Source of the DNA: Histomonas meleagridis
Taxonomy: Eukaryota; Parabasalia; Tritrichomonadida; Dientamoebidae
Length of the DNA: 64,000 nucleotides
Direction of reading: 5' to 3'
Assembly: GCA_020186115.1 (NCBI GenBank)
Contig: WSYJ01000175.1
Coordinates: 1-64,000 of the forward strand
Below the pieces are notes generated by a model. It did no database searches and was not told the origin of the DNA. It saw nothing but the letters and a program-made list of their open reading frames with translations. A program made the translations under genes and the position numbers. Within the stretch, counting starts at the first letter, position 1, and every line of letters begins with the position of its first letter. Of the stretch, positions 1-11,084 are shown in pieces.

Positions 1-3000
1 TGTGTGTGGCACTTTATGTGTGTGTGGTACTTGTGTGTGTGTGGCACCTGTGTGTGTGTACCTGTGTGTGTGGGAAAACTTGTGTGTGGCACCCAGTGTG
101 TGGTGCCTGTGTGTGTGGCACCCTAGTGTGTGGCACCCAGTGTGGTACTTGTGTGTGTGGTACTTGTGTGTGTGGTACTTGTGTGTGTGGTACTTGTGTG
201 TGTGGTACTTGTGTGTGTGGTACTTGTGTGTGTGGTACTTGTGTGTGTGGTACTTGTGTGTGTGGTACTTGTGTGTGTGGTACTTGTGTGTGTGGTACTT
301 GTGTGTGTGGTACTTGTGTGTGTGGTACTTGTGTGTGTGGTACTAGTGTGTGTGGGTGCAGTGTGGGACCTGTGTGTGGCACCTGTGTGTGTGGTACCTG
401 TGTGTGGCACTTGTGTGGTGCCCGTGTGTGGCACTCGTGTGTGGCACTTGTGTGTGTGGTACTTGTGTGTGTGGTACTTGTGTGTGTGGTTATCTGTGTG
501 TGTGTGTGTGTGGTACTTGTGTGTGTGGTACTTGTGTGTGTGGGGCTGGTGTGTGTGGTACTTGTGTGTGTGGTACTTGTGTGTGTGGTACTTGTGTGTG
601 TGGTACTTGTGTGTGTGTGGTACTTGTGTGTGTGGTACTTGTGTGTGTGGTACTTGTGTGTGTGGTACTTGTGTGTGTGGGACTCGTGTGTGTGTGGCAC
701 GTGTGTGTGGTACTCTGTGTGTGTGGTACCTTGTGTGTGTGGTACTTTGTGTGTGTGGTACTTGTGTGTGTGGTACCCCTGTGTGTGTGGTACCTGTGTG
801 TGTGGTACTGTGTGTGTGGTACCCTGTGTGTGTGGTACTTGTGTGTGTGGTACCCTGTGTGTGGCACCTGTGTGTGTGTGTGGTACTTGTGTGTGTGGCA
901 CCCTAGTGTGTGGTACTCTGTGTGTGGTACTCTGTGTGTGTGGTACCTGTGTGTGTGGTACTTGTGTGTGTGGTACCCTCGTGTGTGTGGTACTTGTGTG
1001 TGTGGTACCTAGTGTGGTACCCTTGTGTGTGTGGTACTTTGTGTGTGTGGTAACTTTGTGTGTGTGGTACCCTAGTGTGTGGTACTCTGTGTGTGTGGTA
1101 CCCTAGTGTGTGGTACCTGTGTGTGTGGTACCTTTGTGTGTGTGGTACTTGTGTGTGTGGTACTTGTGTGTGTGGTACTTGTGTGTGTGGTACTTGTGTG
1201 TGTGGTACTTGTGTGTGTGGTACTTGTGTGTGTGGTACTTGTGTGTGTGTGTGTGTGTGTGTGGCACTTGTGTGTGTGGCACTTGTGTGTGTGGTACTTG
1301 TGTGTGTGGTACTTGTGTGTGTGGTACTTGTGTGTGTGGTACTTGTGTGTGTGGTACTTGTGTGTGTGGGAATTGTGTGTGTGGTACCCTCAGTGTGTGG
1401 CACTTTGTGTGTGTGGTACTTGTGTGTGTGGTACCTTTGTGTGTGTGGTACTCTGTGTGTGTGGTACTCTGTGTGTGGTACCTGTGTGTGTGGTACCTTG
1501 TGTGTGTGGTACTTTGTGTGTGTGGTACTTGTGTGTGTGGTACTTGTGTGTGTGGTTCTTGTGTGTGTGGTACTTGTGTGTGTGGTCCTTGTGTGTGTGG
1601 TACTTGTGTGTGTGGTACTTGTGTGTGTGGTACTTGTGTGTGTGGTACTTGTGTGTGTGGTACTTGTGTGTGTGTGGTACTTGTGTGTGTGGTACTTGTG
1701 TGTGTGTGGTACTTGTGTGTGTGGTACTTGTGTGTGTGGTACTGTGTGTGTGTGGTACTTGTGTGTGTGGTACTTGTGTGTGTGGTACTTGTGTGTGTGG
1801 TACTTGTGTGTGTGGTACTTGTGTGTGTGGTACTTGTGTGTGTGGTACTTGTGTGTGTGGTACTTGTGTGTGTGTGGGGTACCTGTGTGTGTGGTACTTG
1901 TGTGTGTGGTACTTGTGTGTGTGGTACTTGTGTGTGTGGTACTTGTGTGTGTGGTACTTGTGTGTGTGGTACCTGTGTGTGTGGCACTTGTGTGTGTGGC
2001 ACTTGTGTGTGTGTGGCTTGTGTGTGTGGGTGTGTGTGTGCGGTACTTGTGTGTGTGGTACTTGTGTGTGTGGTACTTGTGTGTGTGGTACTTGTGTGTG
2101 TGGTACTTGTGTGTGGCACCTGTGTGTGTGGTACCCTGTGTGTGTGGCACCTGTGTGTGGTACTTGTGTGTGTGGTACTTGTGTGTGTGGTGTCTGCGTG
2201 TGTGGGACCTGTGTGTGTGGCACCTTGTGTGTGTGGTACTTGTGTGTGTGGTACTTGTGTGTGTGGTACTTGTGTGTGTGGTACTTGTGTGTGTGGTACT
2301 TGTGTGTGTGGTGCGTGTGTGTGTGTTGCTTGTGTGTGTGGTACTTGTGTGTGTGGTACTTGTGTGTGTGGTACTTGTGTGTGTGGTACTTGTGTGTGTG
2401 TGGGACTTGTGTGTGTGGCACTTGTGTGTGTGGGTACTTGTGTGTGTGGTACTTGTGTGTGTGGTACTTGTGTGTGTGGTACTTGTGTGTGTGTGGTACT
2501 TGTGTGTGTGGTACTTGTGTGTGTGGTACTTGTGTGTGTGGTACTTGTGTGTGTGGTACTTGTGTGTGTGGTACTTGTGTGTGGTACTTGTGTGTGTGTG
2601 GTGCTTGTGTGTGTGGTACTTGTGTGTGTGGTACTTGTGTGTGTGGTACGTGTGTGTGTGGTACTTGTGTGTGTGGTACTTGTGTGTGTGGTACTTGTGT
2701 GTGTGGTACTTGTGTGTGTGGTACTTGTGTGTGTGTGGTACTTGTGTGTGTGGTACTTGTGTGTGTGGTACTCGTGTGTGTGGTACTTGTGTGTGTGGTA
2801 CTTGTGTGTGTGTGGTACTTGTGTGTGTGGTACTTGTGTGTGTGGTACTTGTGTGTGTGGTACTTGTGTGTGTGGTACTTGTGTGTGTGGTACTTGTGTG
2901 TGTGGTACTTGTGTGTGTGGTACTTGCGTGTGTGGTACTTGTGTGTGTGGTACTTGTGTGTGTGGTACTTGTGTGTGTGGTACTTGTGTGTGTGGTGTGT

Positions 3001-6000
3001 GTGTGGTACGTGTGTGTGTGGTACCTGTGTGTGTGGTACTTGTGTGTGTGGTACTTGTGTGTGTGGTACTTGTGTGTGTGGTACTTGTGTGTGTGGTACT
3101 TGTGTGTGTACTTGTGTGTGTGGTACTTGTGTGTGTGGTACTTGTGTGTGTGGTACTCTGTGTGTGTGTGGTACTTGTGTGTGTGGTACTTGTGTGTGTG
3201 GTACTTGTGTGTGTGGTACTTGTGTGTGTGGTACTTGTGTGTGTGGTACTTGTGTGTGTGGTACTTGTGTGTGTGGTACTTGTGTGTGTGGTAGTTGTGT
3301 GTGTGGTAGTTGTGTGTGTGGTACTTGTGTGTGTGGTACTTGTGTGTGTGGTACTTGTGTGTGTGGTACTTGTGTGTGTGGTACTTGTGTGTGTGGTACT
3401 TGTGTGTGTGGTACTTGTGTGTGTGGTACTTGTGTGTGTGGTACTTGTGTGTGTGTGGTACTTGTGTGTGTGGTACTTGTGTGTGTGGTACTTGTGTGTG
3501 TGGTACTTGTGTGTGTGGTACTTGTGTGTGTGGTACTCGGGTGTGTGGTACTTGTGTGTGTGTGGTACTTGTGTGTGTGGTACTTGTGTGTGTGGTACTT
3601 GTGTGTGTGGTACTTGTGTGTGTGGTACTTGTGTGTGTGGTACTTGTGTGTGTGGTACTTGTGTGTGTGGTACTTGTGTGTGTGGTACTTGTGTGTGTGG
3701 TGCTTGTGTGTGTGGTACTTGTGTGTGTGTGGTACTTGTGTGTGTGTGGTACTTGTGTGTGTGTGGCACTTGTGTGTGTGGTACTTGTGTGTGTGGTACT
3801 TGTGTGTGTGGTACTTGTGTGTGTGGTACTTGTGTGTGTGGTACTTGTGTGTGTGGTACTTGTGTGTGTGGTACTTGTGTGTGTGGTACTTGTGTGTGTG
3901 GTACTTGTGTGTGGTACCTGTGTGTGTGTGGTACTTGTGTGTGTGGTACTTGTGTGTGTGTGGTACTTGTGTGTGTGGTACCCCTGTGTGTGTGGTACTT
4001 TGTGTGTGTGGTACTTGTGTGTGTGGTACCCTGTGTGTGTGGTACTTGTGTGTGTGGTACTTGTGTGTGTGGTACTTGTGTGTGTGGTGTGTGTGTGTGT
4101 GGTACTTGTGTGTGTGTGGTACTTGTGTGTGTGGTACTTGTGTGTGTGGTACTTGTGTGTGTGGTACTTGTGTGTGTGGTACTTGTGTGTGTGGTACTTG
4201 TGTGTGTGGCACCTGTGTGTGTGGTACTTGTGTGTGTGGTACTTGTGTGTGTGGTACTTGTGTGTGTGGTACTTGTGTGTGTGGTACTTGTGTGTGTGGT
4301 ACGTGTGTGGTGTGTGTGTGGTACTTGTGTGTGTGGTACTTGTGTGTGTGGTACTTGTGTGTGTGTGGTACTTGTGTGTGTGGTACTTGTGTGTGTGGTA
4401 CTTGTGTGTGTGGCACTTGTGTGTGTGTGGTACTTGTGTGTGTGGTACTTGTGTGTGTGGTACTTGTGTGTGTGGTACTTGTGTGTGTGGTACTCGTGTG
4501 TGTGTGGTACTTGTGTGTGTGGTACTTGTGTGTGTGGTACTTGTGTGTGTGGTACTTGTGTGTGTGGTACTTGTGTGTGTGGTACTTGTGTGTGTGGTCT
4601 CCTGTGTGTGTGGTACTTGTGTGTGTGGTACTTGTGTGTGTGGTACTTGTGTGTGTGGTACTTGTGTGTGTGGTACTTGTGTGTGTGGTACTTGTGTGTG
4701 TGGCGCTTGTGTGTGTGGTACCTGTGTGTGTGTGGTGCTTGTGTGTGTGGTACTTGTGTGTGTGGTACCCTGTGTGTGTGGTACCTGTGTGTGTGGTACC
4801 TGTGTGTGTGGTAACTTTGTGTGTGTGGTACTTGTGTGTGGTACCCTGTGTGTGTGGTACCTGTGTGTGGTACCCCAGTGTGTGGTAAATTTGTGTGTGT
4901 GGCACGTTTGTGTGTGTGGTACTTGTGTGTGTGGTACTCAGTGTGTGGTACCCTGTGTGTGGTACTTGTGTGTGTGGCACTTGTGTGTGGTACTTGTGTG
5001 TGTGGTACTTGTGTGTGTGGTACTTGTGTGTGTGGTACTTGTGTGTGTGGTACTTGTGTGTGTGGTACATTTGTGTGTGTGGTACTTGTGTGTGTGGTAC
5101 TTGTGTGTGTGGTACTTGTGTGTGTGGTACTTGTGTGTGTGGGTTCGTGTGTGTGTGGTACGTGTGTGTGTGGTACGCGGGTGTGTGGTGTTCGTGTGTG
5201 TGGTACTTGTGTGTGTGGTACTTGTGTGTGTGGTACTTGTGTGTGTGGTACTTGTGTGTGTGGTACTCTGTGTGTGTGGTACTTGTGTGTGTGTGGTACT
5301 TGTGTGTGTGGTACTTGTGTGTGTGGTACTTGTGTGTGTGGTACTTGTGTGTGTGTGGTACTTGTGTGTGTGGTACTTGTGTGTGTGGTACTTGTGTGTG
5401 TGGTACATGTGTGTGTGTGGTACTTGTGTGTGTGGTACTTGTGTGTGTGTGGTACTTGTGTGTGTGGTACTTGTGTGTGTGGTACTTGTGTGTGTGGTAC
5501 TTGTGTGTCTTGTGTGTGTGGTACTTGTGTGTGTGTGGTACTTGTGTGTGTGGTACTTGTGTGTGTGGTACTTGTGTGTGTGGTACTTGTGTGTGTGTGG
5601 TACTTGTGTGTGTGGTACTTGTGTGTGTGGTACTTGTGTGTGTGGTACTTGTGTGTGTGTGGTACTTGTGTGTGTGGTACTTGTGTGTGTGGTACTTGTG
5701 TGTGTGGTACCTGTGTGTGTGTGGTACTTGTGTGTGTGGTACTTGTGTGTGTGGTACTTGTGTGTGTGGTACTTGTGTGTGTGGTACTTGTGTGTGTGGT
5801 ACTTGTGTGTGTGGTACTTGTGTGTGTGGTACTTGTGTGTGTGGTACTCTTGTGTGTGTGGTACTTGTGTGTGTGGTACTTGTGTGTGTGGTACTTGTGT
5901 GTGTGGTACTTGTGTGTGTGGTACTTGTGTGTGTGGTACTTGTGTGTGTGGTACTCGTGTGTGTGTGGTACTTGTGTGTGTGGTACTTGTGTGTGTGGTA

Positions 6001-6352
6001 CTTGTGTGTGTGTGGTACTTGTGTGTGTGGTACTTGTGTGTGTGGTACTTGTGTGTGTGGTACTTGTGTGTGTGGTACTTGTGTGTGTGGTACTTGTGTG
6101 TGTGGTACTTGTGTGTGTGGTCTATGTGTGTGTGGTACTTGTGTGTGTGGTTCTTTGTGTGTGTGGTACTTGTGTGTGTGGTACTTGTGTGTGTGGTACT
6201 TGTGTGTGTGGTACTTTGTGTGTGTGGTTCCCTTGTGTGTGTGGTACTTGTGTGTGTGGTACTTGTGTGTGTGGTACTTGTGTGTGTGGTACTTGTGTGT
6301 GTGGTACTTGTGTGTGTGGTACTTGTGTGTGTGGTACTTGTGTGTGTGGTAC

Positions 6353-6353
<1 letters not shown>

Positions 6354-6392
<39 letters not shown>

Positions 6393-6412
6393 TGTGTGTG
6401 GTGTGTGTGTGT
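6354..6412. repeat. Pure (TG)n stretch inside the satellite
   Basis: Here the GTAC core is lost and about 32 nt of uninterrupted TG (6354-6385) is followed by two further GT blocks joined by GG. It is the longest simple dinucleotide run in the array. Alternating purine-pyrimidine TG is the kind of sequence that can adopt Z-DNA and is prone to slippage. Confidence 0.8.
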
Positions 6413-8799
6413 GTGGTACTTGTGTGTGTGGTACTTGTGTGTGTGGTACTTGTGTGTGTGGTACTTGTGTGTGTGGTACTTGTGTGTGTGGTACTTGTGT
6501 GTGTGGTACTTGTGTGTGTGGTACTTGTGTGTGTGGTACTTGTGTGTGTGGTACTTGTGTGTGTGTGGTACTTGTGTGTGTGGTACTTGTGTGTGTGGTA
6601 CTCGTGTGTGTGGTACTTGTGTGTGTGGTACTTGTGTGTGTGGTACTTGTGTGTGTGGTACTTGTGTGTGTGGTACTTGTGTGTGTGGTACTTGTGTGTG
6701 TGGTACTTGTGTGTGTGGTACTTGTGTGTGTGTGGTACTTGTGTGTGTGTGGTTTGTGTGTGTGTGGTACTTGTGTGTGTGTGGTACTTGTGTGTGTGGT
6801 ACTTGTGTGTGTGTGGTACTTGTGTGTGTGGTACTTGTGTGTGTGGTACTTGTGTGTGTGGTACTTGTGTGTGTGGTACTTGTGTGTGTGGTACTTGTGT
6901 GTGTGGGGGTTGTGTGTGTGTGGTACTTGTGTGTGTGGTACTTGTGTGTGGGGTACTTGTGTGTGTGGTACTTGTGTGTGTGGTACTTGTGTGTGTGGTA
7001 CTTGTGTGTGTGGTACTTGTGTGTGTGGTACTTGTGTGTGTGTGGTACTTGTGTGTGTGGTACTTGTGTGTGTGTGGTACTTGTGTGTGTGGTACTTGTG
7101 TGTGTGGTACCTGTGTGTGTGGTACTTGTGTGTGTGGTACTTGTGTGTGTGGTACTTTGTGTGTGTGGTACTTGTGTGTGTGGTACTTGTGTGTGTGTGG
7201 TACTTGTGTGTGTGGTACTTGTGTGTGTGGTACTTGTGTGTGTGGTACCTGTGTGTGTGGTACTTGTGTGTGTGGTACTTGTGTGTGTGGTACTTGTGTG
7301 TGTGGTACTTGTGTGTGTGGTACTTGTGTGTGTGGTACTTGTGTGTGTGGTACTTGTGTGTGTGGTACCTGTGTGTGTGGTACTTGTGTGTGTGGTACTT
7401 GTGTGTGTGGTACTTGTGTGTGTGGTACTTGTGTGTGTGGTACTTGTGTGTGTGGTACTTGTGTGTGTGGTACTTGTGTGTGTGGTACTTGTGTGTGTGT
7501 GGTACTTGTGTGTGTGGTACTTGTGTGTGTGGTACTTGTGTGTGTGGTACTCGTGTGTGTGTGGTACTTGTGTGTGTGGTACTTGTGTGTGTGGTACTTG
7601 TGTGTGTGGTACTTGTGTGTGTGGTACTTGTGTGTGTGGTACTTGTGTGTGTGGTACTTGTGTGTGTGGTACTTGTGTGTGTGTGGTACTCGTGTGTGTG
7701 GTACTTGTGTGTGTGGTACTTGTGTGTGTGGTACTTGTGTGTGTGGTACTTGTGTGTGTGGTACTTGTGTGTGTGGTACTTGTGTGTGTGGTACTTGTGT
7801 GTGTGGTACTTGTGTGTGTGGTACTTGTGTGTGTGGTACTTGTGTGTGTGGGACTTGTGTGTGTGTGGGTTGTGTGTGTGTGGTACTTGTGTGTGTGGTA
7901 CTTGTGTGTGTGGTACTTGTGTGTGTGGTACTTGTGTGTGTGGTACTTGTGTGTGTGGTACTTGTGTGTGTGGTACTTGTGTGTGTGGTACTTGTGTGTG
8001 TGGTACTTGTGTGTGTGGTACTTTTGTGTGTGTGGTACTTGTGTGTGTGGTACTTGTGTGTGTGGTACTTGTGTGTGTGGTACTTGTGTGTGTGGTACTT
8101 GTGTGTGTGGTACTTGTGTGTGTGGTACTTGTGTGTGTGGTACTTGTGTGTGTGGTACTTGTGTGTGTGGTACTTTTGTGTGTGGTACTTGTGTGTGTGT
8201 GGTACTTGTGTGTGTGGTACTTGTGTGTGTGGTACTTGTGTGTGTGGTACTTGTGTGTGTAGGTGGTACTTGTGTGTGTGTGGTACTTGTGTGTGTGGTA
8301 CTTGTGTGTGTGGTACTTGTGTGTGTGGTACTTGTGTGTGTGGTACTTGTGTGTGTGGTACTTGTGTGTGTGGTACTTGTGTGTGTGGTACTTGTGTGTG
8401 TGGTACTTTTGTGTGTGTGGTACTTGTGTGTGTGGTACTTGTGTGTGTGGTACTTGTGTGTGTGGTACTTGTGTGTGGTACTTGTGTGTGTGGTACTTGT
8501 GTGTGTGGTACTTGTGTGTGTGGTACTTGTGTGTGTGGTACTTGTGTGTGTGGTACTTGTGTGTGTGGTACCTGTGTGTGTGGTACTTGTGTGTGTGGTA
8601 CTTGTGTGTGTGGTACTTGTGTGTGTGGTACTTGTGTGTGTGGTACTTGTGTGTGTGGTACTTGTGTGTGTGGTACTTGTGTGTGTGGTACTTGTGTGTG
8701 TGGTGTGTGTGTGTGTGTGGTACTTGTGTGTGTGGTACTTGTGTGTGTGGTACTTGTGTGTGTGGTACTTGTGTGTGTGGTACTTGTGTGTGTGGTACT

Positions 8800-9078
8800 T
8801 GTGTGTGTAGGTGGTACTTGTGTGTGTAGGTGGTACTTGTGTGTGTAGGTGGTACTTGTGTGTGTGGTACTTGTGTGTGTGGTACTTGTGTGTGTGGTAC
8901 TTGTGTGTGTAGGTGGTACTTGTGTGTGTAGGTGGTGCTTGTGTGTGTAGGTGGTGCTTGTGGTGGTGGGGAGTGTGTGTGTAGGTGGTGCTTGTGTGTG
9001 TAGGTGGTGCTTGTGGTGGTGGGGAGTGTGTGGGTGGTACGTGTGGGTGGTGGGTGGTGATGGGGGGTAGATGTGTGT
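8800..9078. repeat. Degenerate right edge of the satellite
   Basis: The last 280 bp drift away from the 15-mer. Units grow to 19 bp by gaining a GTAGGTG prefix (one isolated copy lies at about 8260), then become GGTGGTGCTTGTGTGTGTA, and end with two copies of a G-rich block around 8960 and 9010 before unique AT-rich DNA begins. Decay towards an edge is the usual signature of a satellite homogenised by unequal exchange, so this looks like a true array end. Confidence 0.8.
9032..9067 (+). other. Possible G-quadruplex at the satellite edge
   Basis: Four runs of at least three G occur at 9032-9034, 9045-9047, 9052-9054 and 9062-9067, separated by loops of 10, 4 and 7 nt. A fifth run lies at 9021-9024. 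This satisfies a relaxed G-quadruplex pattern on the + strand. No fold can be proven from sequence. Confidence 0.4.
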
Positions 9079-9479
9079 ATTGCAGAGTATACAAACCGAA
9101 ATTTCAAAACGTCTTGTTAGTCTTTCAATAAAAGAATTGTGTTTGCTTAATTGCAAAATGTTTGAAAGCATATTGAAAGATTTAATTTAGAATCTTTTCA
9201 TAATTGCTATCGATAATACTCTGATAGAAACGCATGCAGTTGCAGATATATTAATTATTCACTAGAATTAATAAAAAAAATAAATTTTTATTATTAGTGT
9301 TTGAATATTTTCGAGTCACAACCATTTAACAAAGATGTATGCATGATCATAATGAGAAGTTTCTCAAATATGTGAAGTGAAATGTAAGATATGACAAAAA
9401 AGTGACTTTAATTCCAACATTTGCATAAAACCGTTGGAGGCTTTTTTACAGTTTCGTCGTTTTAATAAACCGGTAAAAT
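9079..9479. other. AT-rich gap between satellite and aminotransferase
   Basis: This stretch holds no convincing gene. It contains the imperfect palindrome AAAGTGACTTT at 9399-9409, which matches an element seen upstream of other genes in this window, and an AT-rich inverted repeat near 9250. The rest probably serves as the upstream region of the aminotransferase. Confidence 0.5.
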
Positions 9480-9484
9480 TCATT
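9480..9484 (+). promoter_or_regulatory. Inr-like TCATT of the aminotransferase gene
   Basis: TCATT matches the trichomonad initiator consensus TCA(+1)Y(T/A). The predicted +1 A at 9482 would give a leader of 40 nt before the ATG at 9522. That is longer than typical trichomonad leaders, so confidence is moderate. Confidence 0.35.
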
Positions 9485-9521
9485 GAAAACTAGCCGGTTA
9501 AAAAAACAACCAAAGAAAATT

Positions 9522-10739
9522 ATGAACACCAAATACGACTTTACCTCAATTCTTGATCGCAAAGGTCACGATGCTATTGCTGTAGATGTGATTCCAATTC
9601 CAAACGTGGAAGTCGCAGAGGAATTTTCGGCAATTCCAATGTGGGTTGCAGATATGAATTTTCCAACACTTCCAACTATCCTAGAAGCTATTGAAGAGCG
9701 ATTGAAACATCACCACTTTGGTTATTTTTTGCTTCCAGATGAATATTACGAAAGTATTATTCGTTGGCATAAGGATCGTTTTGGTGTCGAAGGTCTTACC
9801 AAAGAATGCATTGATTATGAAAACGGTGTACTAGGGTGCGTTTCGTCTGCTCTTCAAGCTTTTACTTTACCCGGAGAAGCTGTTTTATTACATTCACCAA
9901 CTTATATTGGATTTACTGGAACAATGAACAATATCGGAAGAAAGATTGTCCTCAGTGATCTTGTTCTTGATGAGAACAAAGTATGGCGTATGGATTATGA
10001 AGATATGGAGAAGAAGATTACAGAGAATCATATTCACTGTGTTATTTTCTGTTCTCCTCATAACCCTACAGGTCGGGTATGGGAACGTGAAGAACTTGAA
10101 AAAGCTATGGAAATTTATCGCAAACATGATTGCGTTGTGATTTGTGATGAAATTTGGTCTGACATTGTTCTTCCAGGTTCAAAGCACATACCCATTCAGA
10201 CCATTTCTGAAGATGCCAAGAATCGCACTATTGCAGTATATGCACCCTCAAAAACATTTAACTTGGCCGGGCTTGTTGGCTCTTATCATGTTATTTATAA
10301 TCCCACTCTCCGTGACCGTGTTCGTAAGGCTTCAAATATGTCCCACTATAATATGACCAATGTTTTATCTGTCCATGCATTAATTGGTGCATATAAACCA
10401 GAAGGACGTGTTTGGGTTGATGAGCTCTGTCAGGTACTTGGCAGCAATGTTGATTATGCATATAATTTCATTACTAGTAAGTTTAAAGGAGTCAAACTCG
10501 CAAAGCCTCAAGGTACTTATATGCTATATATGGACTGTGAGGAATGGTGTAAGGAACATGGAAAAACACTTGACGAGTTACTGAGGGCAGGTGTAAGAGT
10601 TGGAGTCATATGGCAGGATGGAAGGCCATTCAACCGCACTTTTGCAATCAGAATAAATCTTGCAGTTCCTCACTCAAGAGTTGTGGATGCAATGGATCGT
10701 TTGGACAAGTACGTTTTTAACGGATCTTACGATAAGTAA
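9522..10739 (+). CDS. MalY/PatB-family PLP-dependent aminotransferase / C-S lyase
   Basis: A 405-residue fold-type I PLP enzyme of the MalY/PatB branch (cystathionine beta-lyase or related aminotransferase), close to the family's normal length of about 390-400. Visible motifs are the N-terminal MWVADMNFPT, the SPHNPTGRVW stretch, the PLP-ring contact Asp in CDEIWSDI (about residue 209), the Schiff-base Lys244 in APSKTFNLAG, and the carboxylate-binding Arg in AIRINLAVP near residue 372. I chose the ATG at 9522 over an upstream in-frame TTG at 9483 because eukaryotes start at ATG and an initiator-like TCATT overlaps the TTG. The likely role is release of thiol and pyruvate from cystathionine or cysteine conjugates, or methionine-related transamination. 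The protein looks bacterial in type, so lateral acquisition is plausible but untested. The gene is convergent with the subtilase. Confidence 0.88.
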   Translation: MNTKYDFTSILDRKGHDAIAVDVIPIPNVEVAEEFSAIPMWVADMNFPTLPTILEAIEERLKHHHFGYFLLPDEYYESIIRWHKDRFGVEGLTKECIDYENGVLGCVSSALQAFTLPGEAVLLHSPTYIGFTGTMNNIGRKIVLSDLVLDENKVWRMDYEDMEKKITENHIHCVIFCSPHNPTGRVWEREELEKAMEIYRKHDCVVICDEIWSDIVLPGSKHIPIQTISEDAKNRTIAVYAPSKTFNLAGLVGSYHVIYNPTLRDRVRKASNMSHYNMTNVLSVHALIGAYKPEGRVWVDELCQVLGSNVDYAYNFITSKFKGVKLAKPQGTYMLYMDCEEWCKEHGKTLDELLRAGVRVGVIWQDGRPFNRTFAIRINLAVPHSRVVDAMDRLDKYVFNGSYDK

Positions 10740-10787
10740 AAATTAATCCAATTAATTATTTTAGGCGTTTAAATGTTTGAAATTCAT

Positions 10788-10805
10788 AAAACAGACGTCT
10801 GTTTT
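10788..10805. terminator. 18-bp perfect palindrome downstream of the aminotransferase
   Basis: AAAACAGACGTCTGTTTT is perfectly self-complementary and begins 49 bp after the stop codon. In RNA it could form only a tight hairpin, but as DNA it could extrude or bind a dimeric protein. A role in 3'-end formation between the convergent genes is inference. Confidence 0.4.
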
Positions 10806-10812
10806 GCGAATG

Positions 10813-10828
10813 TTTTTCTGCAGAAAAA
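10813..10828. terminator. 16-bp perfect palindrome, second of a pair
   Basis: TTTTTCTGCAGAAAAA is a perfect palindrome only 7 bp after the 18-bp one. Two perfect palindromes this close in AT-rich DNA, in the gap between two convergent genes, are unlikely to be chance, but their function is unknown. The remaining gap to 11084 shows nothing else. Confidence 0.4.
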
Positions 10829-11084
10829 ATATGAAAATATATTAATTTTAGATTAAATAAATTGTTGGTGCATCATTATTTAATAAATTAGGTTTACATG
10901 AAAGTAAGTAATTGCTACTTATTAATGATAATAAATTTCTATATGATTTTGCTAAAAGTAACTTAAAACTACTTTGAAAAGCAAATTTTATTATTTAAAA
11001 AAAAAATATTTAGTTGTGTATTGTATAGAAAATATTTAACAATTTTTAAAATTTAAAACGCGTGATTTATTTATGCCTGAAAAC

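Larger units (their letters stand above)
1..9078. repeat. 9-kb satellite array of a 15-bp GT-rich unit
   Basis: A tandem array starts outside the window and ends near 9078. The dominant unit is GGTACTTGTGTGTGT (15 bp). A 17-bp form with one extra GT and a 13-bp form recur, with point variants such as GGTACCT, GGCACTT and GGTACTC. I estimate about 590 copies from length. The + strand is almost only G and T apart from the AC of GTAC. Because 15 bp is five codons and the unit has no stop in any frame, all six frames stay open for hundreds to thousands of codons; I treat these as artefacts, since 13- and 17-bp variants switch frame freely. Units are most uniform at about 145-345, 2.2-4.6 kb and 5.2-8.7 kb, and degenerate at 345-1130, 4.7-5.2 kb and 8.8-9.08 kb. 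Confidence 0.97.

Noticed and set aside
1-9078. Very long open frames in all six frames (up to about 2,590 codons) encoding Cys/Val-rich or Thr/His-rich repeats
   Set aside because: They follow from a stop-free 15-bp unit. Length variants of 13 and 17 bp change frame without any sign of frame maintenance, and composition is unlike the real genes in the window.
1-9078. Telomeric repeat
   Set aside because: The unit has no TTAGGG-like core, and the array is internal or of unknown position. GT-richness alone is not enough.
9483-9521. N-terminal extension of the aminotransferase from an in-frame TTG
   Set aside because: The codon is not ATG and coincides with the likely transcription start; family alignment does not need these residues.
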